In this document: one piece after another, positions 46,783 to 56,845 of the stretch | How the letters are laid out: every line of letters begins with the position of its first letter | Position numbering within the stretch: position 1 is the stretch's first letter | Assembly (NCBI GenBank): GCA_927407015.1 | Contig: CAKMJT010000029.1 | Location: 186,001-250,000, forward strand | Source: an uncultured Proteiniphilum sp. | GTDB taxonomy: Bacteria; Bacteroidota; Bacteroidia; Bacteroidales; Dysgonomonadaceae | Reading direction: 5' to 3' | Length of the DNA stretch: 64,000 nucleotides | Program-made: the position numbers and the translations under genes | The notes under the pieces: model-generated | The model's database searches: none | The model's input: only the letters and a program-made list of their open reading frames with translations | Told to the model about the DNA's origin: nothing

Positions 46783-49212
46783 TTATTTTCCTACTTTGTT
46801 CTTCACATATTTTTCCAGCCACTGATCCTGCTCCCACAGCAGATGAAGCACATTCTCCCGGGCAGTGTAGCCGTGGCTTTCCATGGGCAGGATGACCAGG
46901 CGGACTGGTGCGCCAAAACTTTTCAGCGCCTGAAAATAACGCTCGCTTTGCATGGTGTGCGTGCCCGAATTGTTATCGTCTTCACCGTGCACCAGCAATA
47001 AAGGTGTTTTCATTTTATCGGCGTGCATGAATGGCGACATGGCATCATATACATCCGGGGCATCCCAATAGCTTCGTTCTTCACTTTGAAAGCCGAAAGG
47101 TGTAAGTGAACGATTGTAGGCACCGCTGCGGGCAATCCCCGCGGCGAAAAGGCCGGAGTGTGTCAGCAGATTGGCTGTCATGAATGCGCCGTAAGAGTGG
47201 CCGCCCACGGCCACTCTGTAGCGATCGATGATTCCCATTGCATCAACTGCATCGATGGCCGCTTTAGCATTGGCAACCAATTGTTCCAGATAGGTGTCAT
47301 TAGGTTGCAGGTCACCTTCACCCACGATAGGAAACGAAGCTTCATCGAGTACAGCATATCCGCGTTTCACCCAGTAGATGGGATTTCCATACGACAGGTA
47401 GGTGAAGGAGTTCGGGTTGGCCGTACTTTGACCGGCACTGTTTTTATCCTTGTACTCCGTAGGGTATGCCCACATGATCATCGGCAGCTTCTCTTTCTTC
47501 TTCCAGTCATATCCGGCAGGCAAATACAATGTTCCGGTAAGGTTAACACCATCGGGTCTCTTGTAACTGATTACCTGTTTATGGACACCCTCCATACTTT
47601 TAAACGGATTTTCAAAAGCGGTAAGCGGTCTGTCGGCTATTTTTCTCTTGATATTCCGAATGTAGTAATTGGGATATTCCGTAGGTGATTCAATGCGGGT
47701 AATCACAGTACCGGTCTTACTATCGACAAAGGAGATGAACTCTTCCACCTGATGGGTGGCTGTGGACTGGTAGACCCGTGTTTTCTGCCGTGTTTTCAGG
47801 TCAAGCGCATCAATAAAGGGAAATTGACCCTCAGCCGTATAACCGTCACCAAAAAGCCATGCTGTGAAGCCATCTATCCTGAGCGTATAGGTTCCCAGTG
47901 CATTCTTTTCCGTTTGCAACACACCGGGATGACTGTAGGTATCCTGATAATTCCTGTCTGAGAGGATGTATGCAGGAAGGCTGTTATCAGAGGGATTGAA
48001 AAGGACCATTTTGGTGTTGCGCGTGTTCCACCATTGGTCGGTCACCACGGCATAGCTGTCGTTTCCCCATATAATACCCGCAAAGCGGTTGATTGTTTTC
48101 ACCAGAGAGCGGGGTGTGCCGGTAAAGGGGGCGTCAAGCTGGAACAACTCATCGCGGTAAGCCGCCTCCGTCTCCGGATCACCCTTATCGAGCGCTTCCA
48201 CCCAGGCCAGCGTGGCTGGTTTATCGGCACGCCAGTGGATATTTCTTTTCCCCACGAACGTAGCCATGAAGCCTACCGGAAGATGATCAAGCAGGGGTTG
48301 TTTGCTGAAGTTAAGGAGAAACCGGCCATCGGTGGTATAGATATCCGTTACGTTGGGGAAGCTGTCATAAGGAACCGCATAGGAAAAAGGATGTACGAGG
48401 GTGGTTATCATCAGGTATTTCCCATCGGGAGAGAACGTTTCATCGAGGTACATGCCTGCTCCTTTCCAAAGGGTTTGTTTTCCGGTGAGTCCGACCTTGC
48501 AGAGTTCGGATGTCATCAGCGTTTCGAAATTGGCTTCATCCATCGGATTTTTCAGTAAATCCTGGTAGGTTCTGTTCTGCGAAACCTGTCCGTCGCTGGT
48601 CGACACTATGGGGTCCAGAGGCAGAGATTTCTTTGTTTCAATAAACGCCGCTCTCTCTGCGGGAATCATCCTGACCAGCATTTCAGCACTGTTGGGAAAC
48701 CAGCTGTAGGGAAAACCGGCATTGGCATTCACGACTGCCTCCGTCAGCTTCCGTGCCGTCAGTGTTTGCAGGTCTGTCATCCACAGTTCAACACCGTTGG
48801 CAACAGTATTGGTAAAGGCAATTTTTGTCTCATCGGGCGAAAAAGAGAGGTAGGTAATACGGGCATTCTCCGGTAGTCCTTTGATTTTTTGCAGCTCTTT
48901 GTCGCCGTTTTTTTTATAACGTATGTGATTAAAATAGGTCAGGGTACTCGAAATATTTGCTTCGGGATTAATCCGCAGCCCCCCCAGTCTCAATTCCGGC
49001 TGATTCAACTCGGATAGAGACTTGAAGGTGTTCCGGTAATAGAACAGCATCTGTTCTTTTTTACTGTCCATATCCACGACCGGGGCTCTTTCAATATCCA
49101 CCAGCCTGAGTATTTCTTCCGGTGGAGTCTGATAGACGATTTTCTCCTGTGATTGTAACAACGTGCTCATCATATAAAATAAGATAGACAGTGAATAGTG
49201 CGTCTGCCTCAT
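46783..49212 (-). CDS. Secreted S9-family serine peptidase (prolyl oligopeptidase fold)
   Basis: An 809-residue exported enzyme with a signal peptide (ending LLQSQ), a long beta-propeller-like N-terminal half and a C-terminal alpha/beta-hydrolase domain. The triad is recognisable: serine in GGHSYGAFMTANLL near residue 674, aspartate in LVHGEDDNNSGT near 754 and histidine in MESHGYTARENVL near 788. The GHSYGAF nucleophile elbow and long N-terminus resemble glutamyl-endopeptidase-like S9 members more than DPP-IV. It likely degrades peptides in the periplasm. The end YVKNKVGK is normal for the family. Confidence 0.9.
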   Translation of the reverse strand: MRQTHYSLSILFYMMSTLLQSQEKIVYQTPPEEILRLVDIERAPVVDMDSKKEQMLFYYRNTFKSLSELNQPELRLGGLRINPEANISSTLTYFNHIRYKKNGDKELQKIKGLPENARITYLSFSPDETKIAFTNTVANGVELWMTDLQTLTARKLTEAVVNANAGFPYSWFPNSAEMLVRMIPAERAAFIETKKSLPLDPIVSTSDGQVSQNRTYQDLLKNPMDEANFETLMTSELCKVGLTGKQTLWKGAGMYLDETFSPDGKYLMITTLVHPFSYAVPYDSFPNVTDIYTTDGRFLLNFSKQPLLDHLPVGFMATFVGKRNIHWRADKPATLAWVEALDKGDPETEAAYRDELFQLDAPFTGTPRSLVKTINRFAGIIWGNDSYAVVTDQWWNTRNTKMVLFNPSDNSLPAYILSDRNYQDTYSHPGVLQTEKNALGTYTLRIDGFTAWLFGDGYTAEGQFPFIDALDLKTRQKTRVYQSTATHQVEEFISFVDSKTGTVITRIESPTEYPNYYIRNIKRKIADRPLTAFENPFKSMEGVHKQVISYKRPDGVNLTGTLYLPAGYDWKKKEKLPMIMWAYPTEYKDKNSAGQSTANPNSFTYLSYGNPIYWVKRGYAVLDEASFPIVGEGDLQPNDTYLEQLVANAKAAIDAVDAMGIIDRYRVAVGGHSYGAFMTANLLTHSGLFAAGIARSGAYNRSLTPFGFQSEERSYWDAPDVYDAMSPFMHADKMKTPLLLVHGEDDNNSGTHTMQSERYFQALKSFGAPVRLVILPMESHGYTARENVLHLLWEQDQWLEKYVKNKVGK

Positions 49213-49239
49213 ACGATTATTTTTTTATCCGTTTTTTCG

Positions 49240-49995
49240 TCATTCTTTATGAAATAAAACAGCCGAAGCCTGTGCCGTGGGCATCACCACCATATCATTG
49301 ATGTTCACATGCGGGGGACGGGAGACCACAAACCAGATACATTCGGCAATATCGGCAGCAACCAGGTTTTCGTATCCTTCGTACATCTTATCCGCCTGTG
49401 CCTTGTCTCCATGAAAACGGACAAGGGAGAATTCTGTTTCCACAGCGCCGGGGTTAATCTGAGTCACCTTAATGTGGTGAGGCAGCATATCCATGCGCAT
49501 TCCCTGTGTAAGTGCTCCCACAGCATGCTTGGTGGCGCAATAGACACCCCCGTTGGGATAGACCTCTTTGCCGGCGATGGACCCGATATTGATGATATGT
49601 CCGCTTTTCCGTTCCACCATGCCGGGAGCGATGGTACGCGTCACATAGAGCAACCCTTTCACATTGGTATCAATCATGCGGTTCCAGTCATCGCTGTCTC
49701 CCTCCTGCAAGGGGCCCATACCCGATGCTAACCCGGCATTGTTAATGAGGATATCGATCTTTCTCCATTCCTCCGGCAGGTTACCCAATATCATCTTAAC
49801 GGCAGCTTCCTCTCTCACGTCGAAACATAGCGGGAGAACCCGAACATTTCTCGTCTCCAGTTTGTTCTTCAGTAAAGTTAAGCGCTCCTGACGACGGCCC
49901 GTGATAATGAGGTCGGTTTTGTGATCGGCGAGTATGAGTGCGGCGGCCTCCCCGATTCCGGAGGTAGCACCGGTAATTAATGCGATTGCAGACAT
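49240..49995 (-). CDS. Short-chain dehydrogenase/reductase (YdfG-like)
   Basis: A 251-residue Rossmann oxidoreductase with cofactor motif TGATSGIG at 8-15, GRRQERL suggesting NADP preference, NNAG near 86, and catalytic serine plus YxxxK in SIAGKEVYPNGGVYCATKHA near 137-157. The layout matches E. coli YdfG-type NADP-dependent 3-hydroxy acid (serine) dehydrogenases, but SDR substrates cannot be set by sequence alone. It follows the S9 gene's start by 27 bases on the same strand and is transcribed first. Confidence 0.9.
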   Translation of the reverse strand: MSAIALITGATSGIGEAAALILADHKTDLIITGRRQERLTLLKNKLETRNVRVLPLCFDVREEAAVKMILGNLPEEWRKIDILINNAGLASGMGPLQEGDSDDWNRMIDTNVKGLLYVTRTIAPGMVERKSGHIINIGSIAGKEVYPNGGVYCATKHAVGALTQGMRMDMLPHHIKVTQINPGAVETEFSLVRFHGDKAQADKMYEGYENLVAADIAECIWFVVSRPPHVNINDMVVMPTAQASAVLFHKE

Positions 49996-50029
49996 AGCAG
50001 GGTGTTTTGTTTGTGGATGATATAACGAT

Positions 50030-50037
50030 CAAAATTA
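50030..50037 (-). promoter_or_regulatory. Candidate -7 element of the SDR gene
   Basis: TAATTTTG on the minus strand lies about 35 bases before the SDR ATG. On the plus strand TATTTTTA at 50080-50087 is a near match that could serve the divergent DUF2007 gene. Confidence 0.4.
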
Positions 50038-50118
50038 GATAAAAAATCGGTATGCACCGTTTTATCCGAAAAAAAAGCGTATTTTTACAAGGCGAAATTA
50101 ATCATAAAAGATAATATT

Positions 50119-50349
50119 ATGGAGGAAAGTTTCGTAACCGTTAAAACATTCAATTTCCCTGCTGATGCAACGATAGCGCAAACATTCATGGAGATGAAAG
50201 GGATTGAAATCTATATGAAAAATCTCGTTTCCAACAGATTGGCATATACACTGGGAGACATCGAGATGCAGGTGAAGACCTCTGATTATGAGCGGGCAAA
50301 GGAAGCCCTGATAGAGGGTGGGTTTTCAAAGGCGGAAGATTTTCTGTAG
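50119..50349 (+). CDS. DUF2007 protein
   Basis: A 76-residue soluble protein matching the DUF2007 (putative signal-transducing) family: FVTVKTFNFPADATIAQTFM, then IEIYMKNLVSNRLAYTLGDI and QVKTSDYERAKEALIEGGF. The fold is ferredoxin-like and the function is unknown. It precedes the AI-2E-family transporter gene by 45 bases on the same strand. Confidence 0.85.
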   Translation: MEESFVTVKTFNFPADATIAQTFMEMKGIEIYMKNLVSNRLAYTLGDIEMQVKTSDYERAKEALIEGGFSKAEDFL

Positions 50350-50394
50350 TTTCCGGTAATAACAAATAAAACCATTTTATTCTGTACACATCAG

Positions 50395-51528
50395 ATGTTT
50401 GAACAGGCAGAGAAAGCGAAGAAAAACATACACTACAAGTACATCCTGATTGGGTTTTTGGTCCTTTTGGGATTGATTATTTTCAGGTATACCCGCCCCT
50501 ACATGAGCGGTTTCCTTGGTGCAGCCACGCTGTATGTGATTTTCAACGGGCAGCAGAAGCTGCTGACACAAAAGCACCATCTCAGAAAATCGTTCAGTGC
50601 ATTTCTCATCGTGCTGGAGGTACTGATCTTTATTTTGATGCCTCTCACGGGAGTTACTTTCCTGGTGATTGACACCTTTTCCGGGATCTCAATCGATCCT
50701 GAAGCGATACTGGACAGCGTGAACGATTTTCTCACTTCAATGGAAGAGAGGCTGGGCTTTACGCTCTTCTCTGCCGAGAACCTGTCGGGATTGCCGAAAT
50801 TTGGAACAGATATCCTGCAGGTACTCGGTAACAGCGTTTATTCGTTCGTCATCAATATCATCGTGATTCTCTTCGTTTTTTACTATATGCTTTACAATAA
50901 CGATGAGTTTGAAAGAGCGATAAAAGAGATATTACCCTTCAAAGAGGAAAACAAGCAGATTCTGGCAGAAGAAACAGGTCTTATTATTCAGGCGAATGCT
51001 ATTGGAATTCCTTTGATGGCCATCATTCAGGGTTTCTTCGCTTACATGGGTTACCTTATTTTCGGCGTGGATAACGCGCTGTTGTATGCCATACTTACCG
51101 CTTTCGCCACCATATTACCTTTGGTGGGTACCATGATCGTGTGGGTACCGTTAGGAATCAGTCTTTTGGTGGTGAGCGATTATGTGAACGGCATCGGATT
51201 AATCATTTATGGTCTTTTTATTATCGGAGGGGTGGACAATGTTGCCCGTTTCCTGCTGCAGAAAAAACTGGCCGATATACACCCGTTGATAACCGTCTTT
51301 GGTGTGCTGATCGGACTCCCGATGTTCGGGTTCTGGGGCGTGATTTTCGGTCCACTGATACTTTCCCTGTTCATCTTGTTTTTCAATATGTTCCGTCATG
51401 AATATGTGCCGGGTTCAAAAACTGAACCACGCGTTACCACACGTCAGAAATCGAGAAAGGTCAAAATTCCCGGTTATATTCCCTCCCAATTAAAAAAGAA
51501 AAAGACGAATGTGCTTAAAAGTGATTAA
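50395..51528 (+). CDS. AI-2E/PerM-family membrane permease
   Basis: The 377-residue protein has the family's pattern of about eight transmembrane helices: a first pair near YILIGFLVLLGLIIF, later IIVILFVFYYMLY, and the signature region AILTAFATILPLVGTMIVWVPLG followed by ADIHPLITVFGVLIGLPMFG. Relatives export autoinducer-2 or act as Na+/H+ antiporters, so the substrate is open. The C-terminus is a basic cytoplasmic tail. Its last 20 bases overlap the start of the binding-protein gene in another frame, which suggests coupled translation. Confidence 0.92.
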   Translation: MFEQAEKAKKNIHYKYILIGFLVLLGLIIFRYTRPYMSGFLGAATLYVIFNGQQKLLTQKHHLRKSFSAFLIVLEVLIFILMPLTGVTFLVIDTFSGISIDPEAILDSVNDFLTSMEERLGFTLFSAENLSGLPKFGTDILQVLGNSVYSFVINIIVILFVFYYMLYNNDEFERAIKEILPFKEENKQILAEETGLIIQANAIGIPLMAIIQGFFAYMGYLIFGVDNALLYAILTAFATILPLVGTMIVWVPLGISLLVVSDYVNGIGLIIYGLFIIGGVDNVARFLLQKKLADIHPLITVFGVLIGLPMFGFWGVIFGPLILSLFILFFNMFRHEYVPGSKTEPRVTTRQKSRKVKIPGYIPSQLKKKKTNVLKSD

Positions 51529-52687
51529 CCCACCTCCTTTTCTTTTCGTTGTATTTTTCTCACTCCTATGGTGGGGATGTCAATCGGGTAAGCACGGTGA
51601 GAAGAAAAATGAGGGTGACGGAGATTATATCTCATCTGTTTCTGTCCTCCATGCCAAGGGCTTTCAGATTGACCATGCCAGGGAGTATACGAAAGTGACC
51701 ATTCACAATCCCTGGACGAGCGATCGTAAACCATATGCTGTGTATTATCTTTACAAAACCGATGCTATCGCGCTACCTCCCGATGGCATAAAGGTGAAAA
51801 TACCTGTCACCACGCTCGCTGTCAACACCTTCTCCTATTTTGAGTTTCTTACTCTTTTGGGAGAGGTGGATGTGATCAAGGCTGTAACCGACGGTTTCAG
51901 GGTTTACAATCCCGTCATTTTACAAAAGATGGAAACAGGAGAGATCATTGATTTGGGTGATCCTTTCAACCCGAATGTTGAGAAAACGATGGCCCTGAAC
52001 CCACAAGCCATCATCAATTCAGCATACGCACAAATGGACAGTTACAGTGAACGGCTGATCCAGGCTGGATTTTCTGTCATTTACTCACTGGAGTGGATGG
52101 AAAACTCCCCTCTGGCCCGCGCCGAATGGATCAAACTGATGGCTGCATTCCTGGATAAGGAAGCGATGGCCGACACTATATTTTCCGGTATTGAGGGGAA
52201 GTATCTCGATTTGCAGGAGAAGGTTAAAGAGGTGCCCCAAAAACGTTCGGTGATGGCAGGCGACAACTTCCAGGGTACGTGGTACGTGCCGGGAGGCAAT
52301 AGTTTCAACGCGACGCTCTTCCGTGATGCCCACCTCGACTACCACTACAAAAATAATAAAGAGAGCGGCAGCATTGGACTGGATATTGAATCGATACTCA
52401 CTCAATTCGGAAATGTGGAGTTATGGTTCGGTTGCGAGGCCGATACCTACGGTGAGCTGGCTGAAAAAGATGCCAAATATTTGTTACTGCAGCCGGTCCA
52501 GAAACGGCAGGTCTTCAACAACCATAACCGAACCACACCATCGGGTGGTAACGATTTTTTTGAAAGTGCCATCGCCAACCCCGATCTGATGCTTTCCGAC
52601 CTCATCAAGGCTGCTTATCCCTCGTTGTTGCCCCACTATTCATTCACCTATATAAAACCGCTGGAGGAGACACCTGCCCGTGAATAA
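51509..52687 (+). CDS. ABC transporter periplasmic binding protein (FecB/BtuF type) lipoprotein
   Basis: A 392-residue lipoprotein (lipobox LLWWGC) with the class III binding-protein layout: VTTLAVNTFSYFEFLTLLGEVD, GDPFNPNVEKTMALNPQAII, then IYSLEWMENSPLARAEWIKLMAAFLD and a long connecting helix. This family delivers cobalamin, haem or siderophores to FecCD-type permeases. The next gene is exactly such a permease and overlaps by 8 bases. The long insertion around NFQGTWYVPGGNSFNATLF is typical of Bacteroidota members. The ligand cannot be told. Confidence 0.9.
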   Translation: MCLKVINPPPFLFVVFFSLLWWGCQSGKHGEKKNEGDGDYISSVSVLHAKGFQIDHAREYTKVTIHNPWTSDRKPYAVYYLYKTDAIALPPDGIKVKIPVTTLAVNTFSYFEFLTLLGEVDVIKAVTDGFRVYNPVILQKMETGEIIDLGDPFNPNVEKTMALNPQAIINSAYAQMDSYSERLIQAGFSVIYSLEWMENSPLARAEWIKLMAAFLDKEAMADTIFSGIEGKYLDLQEKVKEVPQKRSVMAGDNFQGTWYVPGGNSFNATLFRDAHLDYHYKNNKESGSIGLDIESILTQFGNVELWFGCEADTYGELAEKDAKYLLLQPVQKRQVFNNHNRTTPSGGNDFFESAIANPDLMLSDLIKAAYPSLLPHYSFTYIKPLEETPARE

Positions 52688-53690
52688 CCGATCTGCCATA
52701 TTCCTGTTATTGGTTGCTTTTCTCGCAGTGGCATTCATCTGCGATATTTTCACCGGCAACGCACCCATCTCCGTGAATGAGGCATGGGCAGCACTTTTCA
52801 ACACCTCAGGCGATCCGATTATCGACGAGATCATCCGGAACTACCGGTTGCCTAAAGCCATCACTGCCATGATCGCCGGTGCTGCACTGTCATTGTCAGG
52901 CTTGCTGATGCAGACACTTTTCCGCAACCCGCTTGCCGGCCCGGATGTGCTGGGTGTCAGTGCCGGCGCGGGACTGGGAGTAGCATTGCTGACCATGCTC
53001 AGCGGTACGGCAGTCTATCCTTTTATCTCTTCTATGGGAAGCATGGCGCAGGTGGTTGCCGCCGTTGGCGGAGCCGCTCTGGTGCTGTTGCTCATCCTGG
53101 GTGTATCTGCCCGGATCAAGGACTCGATTACAATTCTGGTGTTAGGGATGATCTTCGGATATGTAGCCAGTGCCATGGTGACGATCTTGCAAAGCTTCGC
53201 CGATCCCGATTCACTGAAGGTATTCGTTACCTGGACTTTTGGCAGTCTCGGAGGGGTAACCTGGGACAAAATGCCCCTGCTCTTCGCATTTGTCCTGACA
53301 GGTGTTGCCGTCGCCTACTTATTGCAAAAGGCACTGAACAGCCTGTTACTGGGTGAGAATTACGCTGCCAGCACAGGATTGAACATCAAACGAAACCGTT
53401 TTCTGATCATCACGATCGCGGCCATCATTACCGGTACCGTGACGGCATTTACCGGTCCCATCGCTTTTGTGGGAGTAGTGATTCCACATTTCGCCAGATC
53501 CTTTCTGGGGACGGTAAACCACAAAACCATTCTTCCTGCTACCCTTCTGATGGGAAGTATCCTGATGCTCGTTTGTGATATTGTCTCCCAGATTCCCATC
53601 GCCAACAGAACATTACCCGTCAATGCCGTAACAGCTGTTTTCGGTGCACCGATGATTGTATGGATTGTACTGAAAAGAAAAAAACTGTAG
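52680..53690 (+). CDS. FecCD-family ABC transporter permease
   Basis: The 336-residue membrane protein belongs to the BtuC/FecCD family: YRLPKAITAMIAGAALSLSG near residue 57, FRNPLAGPDVLGVSAGAGLG near 81, WTFGSLGGVTW near 179 and the coupling region FTGPIAFVGVVIPHFARSFLG near 258. It has about ten helices. The start is GTG and overlaps the binding-protein gene by 8 bases. No ATPase gene follows; the next gene is clpC 400 bases on. The partner ATPase must lie elsewhere or be shared. Confidence 0.94.
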   Translation: MNNRSAIFLLLVAFLAVAFICDIFTGNAPISVNEAWAALFNTSGDPIIDEIIRNYRLPKAITAMIAGAALSLSGLLMQTLFRNPLAGPDVLGVSAGAGLGVALLTMLSGTAVYPFISSMGSMAQVVAAVGGAALVLLLILGVSARIKDSITILVLGMIFGYVASAMVTILQSFADPDSLKVFVTWTFGSLGGVTWDKMPLLFAFVLTGVAVAYLLQKALNSLLLGENYAASTGLNIKRNRFLIITIAAIITGTVTAFTGPIAFVGVVIPHFARSFLGTVNHKTILPATLLMGSILMLVCDIVSQIPIANRTLPVNAVTAVFGAPMIVWIVLKRKKL

Positions 53691-53842
53691 CGCCTGTACA
53701 CTCTTTCTGAAACAGTTAAGTAAAAAAAGCTCATGCAACGAAGGGTGTTATGGTGTATTTATTTCGCAAAGAGAAGGTATCCGCTTAAACAAAAATGTGT
53801 CTGCAAGTGTCTAATAGATGTGCCGGGATATGAAAATATCAA

Positions 53843-53859
53843 TTGGCATCGTTTTTGCA
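53843..53859 (+). promoter_or_regulatory. Sigma-54-like promoter upstream of clpC
   Basis: TTGGCATCGTTTTTGCA matches the -24/-12 consensus YTGGCACGRNNNTTGCW at nearly all fixed positions, with exactly ten bases between the invariant GG and GC. It would start transcription near 53871, about 220 bases before clpC. Only sequence supports it; no activator gene is nearby. Confidence 0.5.
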
Positions 53860-54042
53860 ATATAACATACATCTGTCACCGAAACAGAGACAGTAAGCTG
53901 ATACGGATTTGACTGCATGCATTTTACAGCAGGCTTTCCGAAAAAAGGAACTCAGGAATGGAAAGGGCGAACGGGGCAAATACCGGTGATTTTTTTTTTG
54001 GCGGACACATCCGTTTACCCTGATCGATTCAAAATAAAACTT

Positions 54043-54050
54043 TATATTTG
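54043..54050 (+). promoter_or_regulatory. Candidate housekeeping -7 element of clpC
   Basis: TATATTTG, a full match to TAnnTTTG, lies about 40 bases before the clpC ATG with a normal leader length. It is the more likely constitutive promoter. Confidence 0.6.
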
Positions 54051-54089
54051 TATTCTATTACACAGCATAAGGAAGGAAGGGAATAAATA

Positions 54090-56636
54090 ATGGATAATAA
54101 CTTTTCACAGCGAGTCAGAGACATTATGGCATACAGCCGCGAGGAAGCAGGGCGTCTCCAGAACAATTACATCGGGCCGGAGCATCTCATGCTTGGTATC
54201 CTGCGTGATGGAGAAGGGCTGGCCATACAGGTGCTTCAGGACTTCGATATTGACCTGCATGTATTGAAAGATTATATCGATTCTCACGTTCGTGACATAC
54301 AGGAACCCTATGAAGGAACAAGCGAACTCGTGATCAATAAAAATACGGAGAAAGCATTAAAGATGAGCATTCTGGAAGCCCGTCTCACAAAGAGTCTGGA
54401 GACCGATTCAGAGCATATCCTGCTTGCGTTGCTGAAAGAAAAAAGCACGCTGATCAATGAGATACTGACACAGTTCCAGCTTGACTATTCAAGCGCTTTT
54501 CTGTATGTGAAGAGTATCATCGACAACCGATCGGAAACAGACGAGACCGATTCACCATCGGCAGGTGCCAACTTCACGGATGACGACGACGACGAGATGA
54601 ATGAGAAGTCGTCGTTCAATCCCGGCAGCGGACAAGGCGCTTCATCTCAGGCGAAGGGTAATGCTTCCGATACGCCGGTGCTCGATAATTTCGGGACGGA
54701 CATTACGCGCGCCGCGCTGGAAAACCGGCTCGATCCCGTTGTGGGACGCGAGAAAGAGATCGAACGCATCGCGCAGATCCTCAGCAGGCGGAAGAAAAAC
54801 AACCCGGTACTCATTGGTGATCCCGGTGTGGGGAAATCGGCTATCGTCGACGGGCTGGCCCTGCGTATCACTCAGAAGAAAGTATCACGGGCGCTGTTCG
54901 ACAAGCGGGTGATAGCCCTTGACATGGCATCCATCGTTGCCGGAACCAAGTATCGCGGACAGTTCGAAGAACGGATCAAGGCGATCCTGAACGAACTGTC
55001 GAAAAATCCGAATATCATCCTCTTCATCGACGAGATCCATACCATCGTGGGTGCGGGAGGAGCTGCCGGATCCCTCGACGCCGCCAACATGCTGAAACCG
55101 GCGCTGGCTCGCGGCGAGATTCAGTGTATCGGTGCCACCACCCTCGATGAATACAGGAAAAACATTGAGAAGGATGGAGCACTGGAACGCCGTTTCCAGA
55201 AGGTGATCGTGGATGCCACCACACCAGAGGAGACGCTGCAGATACTCCGGAACATCAAAGAGCGGTATGAGGACCATCACAATGTGCGTTATACCGATGA
55301 AGCGCTGCAGGCATGCGTGAAGCTTACCGACCGCTATGTTTCCGACCGCACTTTCCCCGACAAGGCCATCGACGCACTCGATGAAGCAGGAGCCAGGGTA
55401 CACATCTCCAACATCGTGATTCCGGAGACCATTGAGCATCTTGAAGCTGAGCTGAAGGCGGTGGAACAACACAAGACAGACGCGGTGAAAGCCCAGAAAT
55501 ATGAACTGGCTGCCAGCTACCGCGACAAGCAGCGTCAGCTGTTGCTCGCCCTGGAAGCCGAAGAAGAGCGCTGGCAGAAAGAGATCAAGGAGAAGCCTAT
55601 GTTGGTGGATGAAGAGAAGATCGCCGAAGTGGTGGCGATGATTTCCGGTGTGCCGGTACAACGTATTGCACAGGCTGAAGGACAGCGACTGCTGGAGATG
55701 CGTGAAGATTTGAAAGGCAAGGTGATCGGCCAGGACGAAGCGGTCGACAAGATTGTGAAAGCCATACAGCGCAACCGCGTGGGACTGAAGGACCCTAACA
55801 AGCCGATCGGCACTTTCATGTTCCTGGGTCCCACAGGTGTGGGAAAGACGCACCTGGCTAAAAAGCTCGCCGAATTCCTGTTCGATTCAACAGAGAATCT
55901 GATTCGTGTTGATATGAGTGAGTATATGGAGAAATTCAATGTCTCGCGCCTGGTGGGAGCACCTCCGGGATATGTAGGTTACGAAGAGGGGGGACAACTC
56001 ACCGAGAAAGTACGCCGTCGTCCCTACTCCGTTGTGCTGCTCGATGAGATTGAGAAGGCTCATCCCGATGTGTTCAATATCCTGCTGCAGATCCTGGATG
56101 AAGGACATATCACGGACAGTCTTGGGCGGAAGATTGACTTTAAGAATACTATCCTGATCATGACATCGAACATCGGCACACGACAACTGAAAGATTTCGG
56201 TCGCGGTATCGGCTTCAACACCAATAATAGTGTGAGTGATACCGAATATTCGCACAGCATCATTCAGAAAGCGCTGAACAAGGCGTTCGCGCCCGAGTTC
56301 CTGAACAGGGTGGACGATATCGTGATGTTCGACCAGCTGAGCAGGGATTCCATCTACAAGATCATTGACCTGGAACTGAAAGGCCTGTACAAACGTATCG
56401 GCGATCTGGGCTATAAAATGGAACTCACAGAGTCTGCCAAGGAATTTATTGCCAACAAAGGTTACGACGTGCAGTTCGGTGCCCGTCCGCTGAAACGTGC
56501 CATTCAGAAATATATTGAAGATGAAATGGCAGAACTGATTATCCGCACAGGCATCAGGGAGGGTGATACGATTCAGGTCGATTTCGACACCGAGAAACAG
56601 CAGATCACCATGAATCTGCTGGAGAAGGTGGAATAA
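54090..56636 (+). CDS. clpC: ATP-dependent protease ATPase subunit ClpC
   Basis: The 848-residue protein is a full ClpC: Clp-N double repeat (1-150), an acidic linker, first AAA+ domain with [10 protein letters not shown] and [12 protein letters not shown], and a UVR-type coiled coil ([18 protein letters not shown]). The second AAA+ domain has [16 protein letters not shown] and [14 protein letters not shown], and the D2 small domain [18 protein letters not shown] follows. The loop GRGIGFN provides the hydrophobic IGF tripeptide that docks on ClpP. The UVR-type middle domain separates it from ClpB. It unfolds substrates for ClpP; no adaptor or ctsR gene is adjacent. Two promoter-like elements precede it. 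Confidence 0.96.
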   Translation: MDNNFSQRVRDIMAYSREEAGRLQNNYIGPEHLMLGILRDGEGLAIQVLQDFDIDLHVLKDYIDSHVRDIQEPYEGTSELVINKNTEKALKMSILEARLTKSLETDSEHILLALLKEKSTLINEILTQFQLDYSSAFLYVKSIIDNRSETDETDSPSAGANFTDDDDDEMNEKSSFNPGSGQGASSQAKGNASDTPVLDNFGTDITRAALENRLDPVVGREKEIERIAQILSRRKKNNPVLIGDPGVGKSAIVDGLALRITQKKVSRALFDKRVIALDMASIVAGTKYRGQFEERIKAILNELSKNPNIILFIDEIHTIVGAGGAAGSLDAANMLKPALARGEIQCIGATTLDEYRKNIEKDGALERRFQKVIVDATTPEETLQILRNIKERYEDHHNVRYTDEALQACVKLTDRYVSDRTFPDKAIDALDEAGARVHISNIVIPETIEHLEAELKAVEQHKTDAVKAQKYELAASYRDKQRQLLLALEAEEERWQKEIKEKPMLVDEEKIAEVVAMISGVPVQRIAQAEGQRLLEMREDLKGKVIGQDEAVDKIVKAIQRNRVGLKDPNKPIGTFMFLGPTGVGKTHLAKKLAEFLFDSTENLIRVDMSEYMEKFNVSRLVGAPPGYVGYEEGGQLTEKVRRRPYSVVLLDEIEKAHPDVFNILLQILDEGHITDSLGRKIDFKNTILIMTSNIGTRQLKDFGRGIGFNTNNSVSDTEYSHSIIQKALNKAFAPEFLNRVDDIVMFDQLSRDSIYKIIDLELKGLYKRIGDLGYKMELTESAKEFIANKGYDVQFGARPLKRAIQKYIEDEMAELIIRTGIREGDTIQVDFDTEKQQITMNLLEKVE

Positions 56637-56845
56637 TGGTAACCCTGCAAGGCCCGTTATCATCAGCCTGCCGGCAATTCCACCCCTGTTATCGGGCAGA
56701 GAGAGTGCGGAACGAATATCAACCTAATGATTTTATCTGCCTTTTTCCAATAAAATGATGATTTCTGTCTCCCGGGAATTATTCATTGCATCCGATAAAC
56801 AAAACATCGTGAAACTTGTTTAAATAAATTGCAAACAGTGGATAA

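Larger units (their letters stand above)
53691..54089. other. Intergenic region upstream of clpC
   Basis: About 400 bases. No ATPase remnant is visible after the permease gene. It carries a sigma-54-like promoter at 53843-53859, a TAnnTTTG element at 54043-54050, and purine-rich sequence GGAAGGAAGGGAA just before the clpC ATG. A 57-codon open frame between the two promoters has no support. Confidence 0.55.

Noticed and set aside
53923-54090. 57-codon frame after the sigma-54-like site
   Set aside because: It runs through the clpC promoter element up to the clpC start; no family resemblance and no ribosome binding site.
54885-55853. 322-codon minus-strand frame opposite clpC
   Set aside because: It is an antisense artefact of a high-GC coding region; the ClpC frame carries both Walker motifs.
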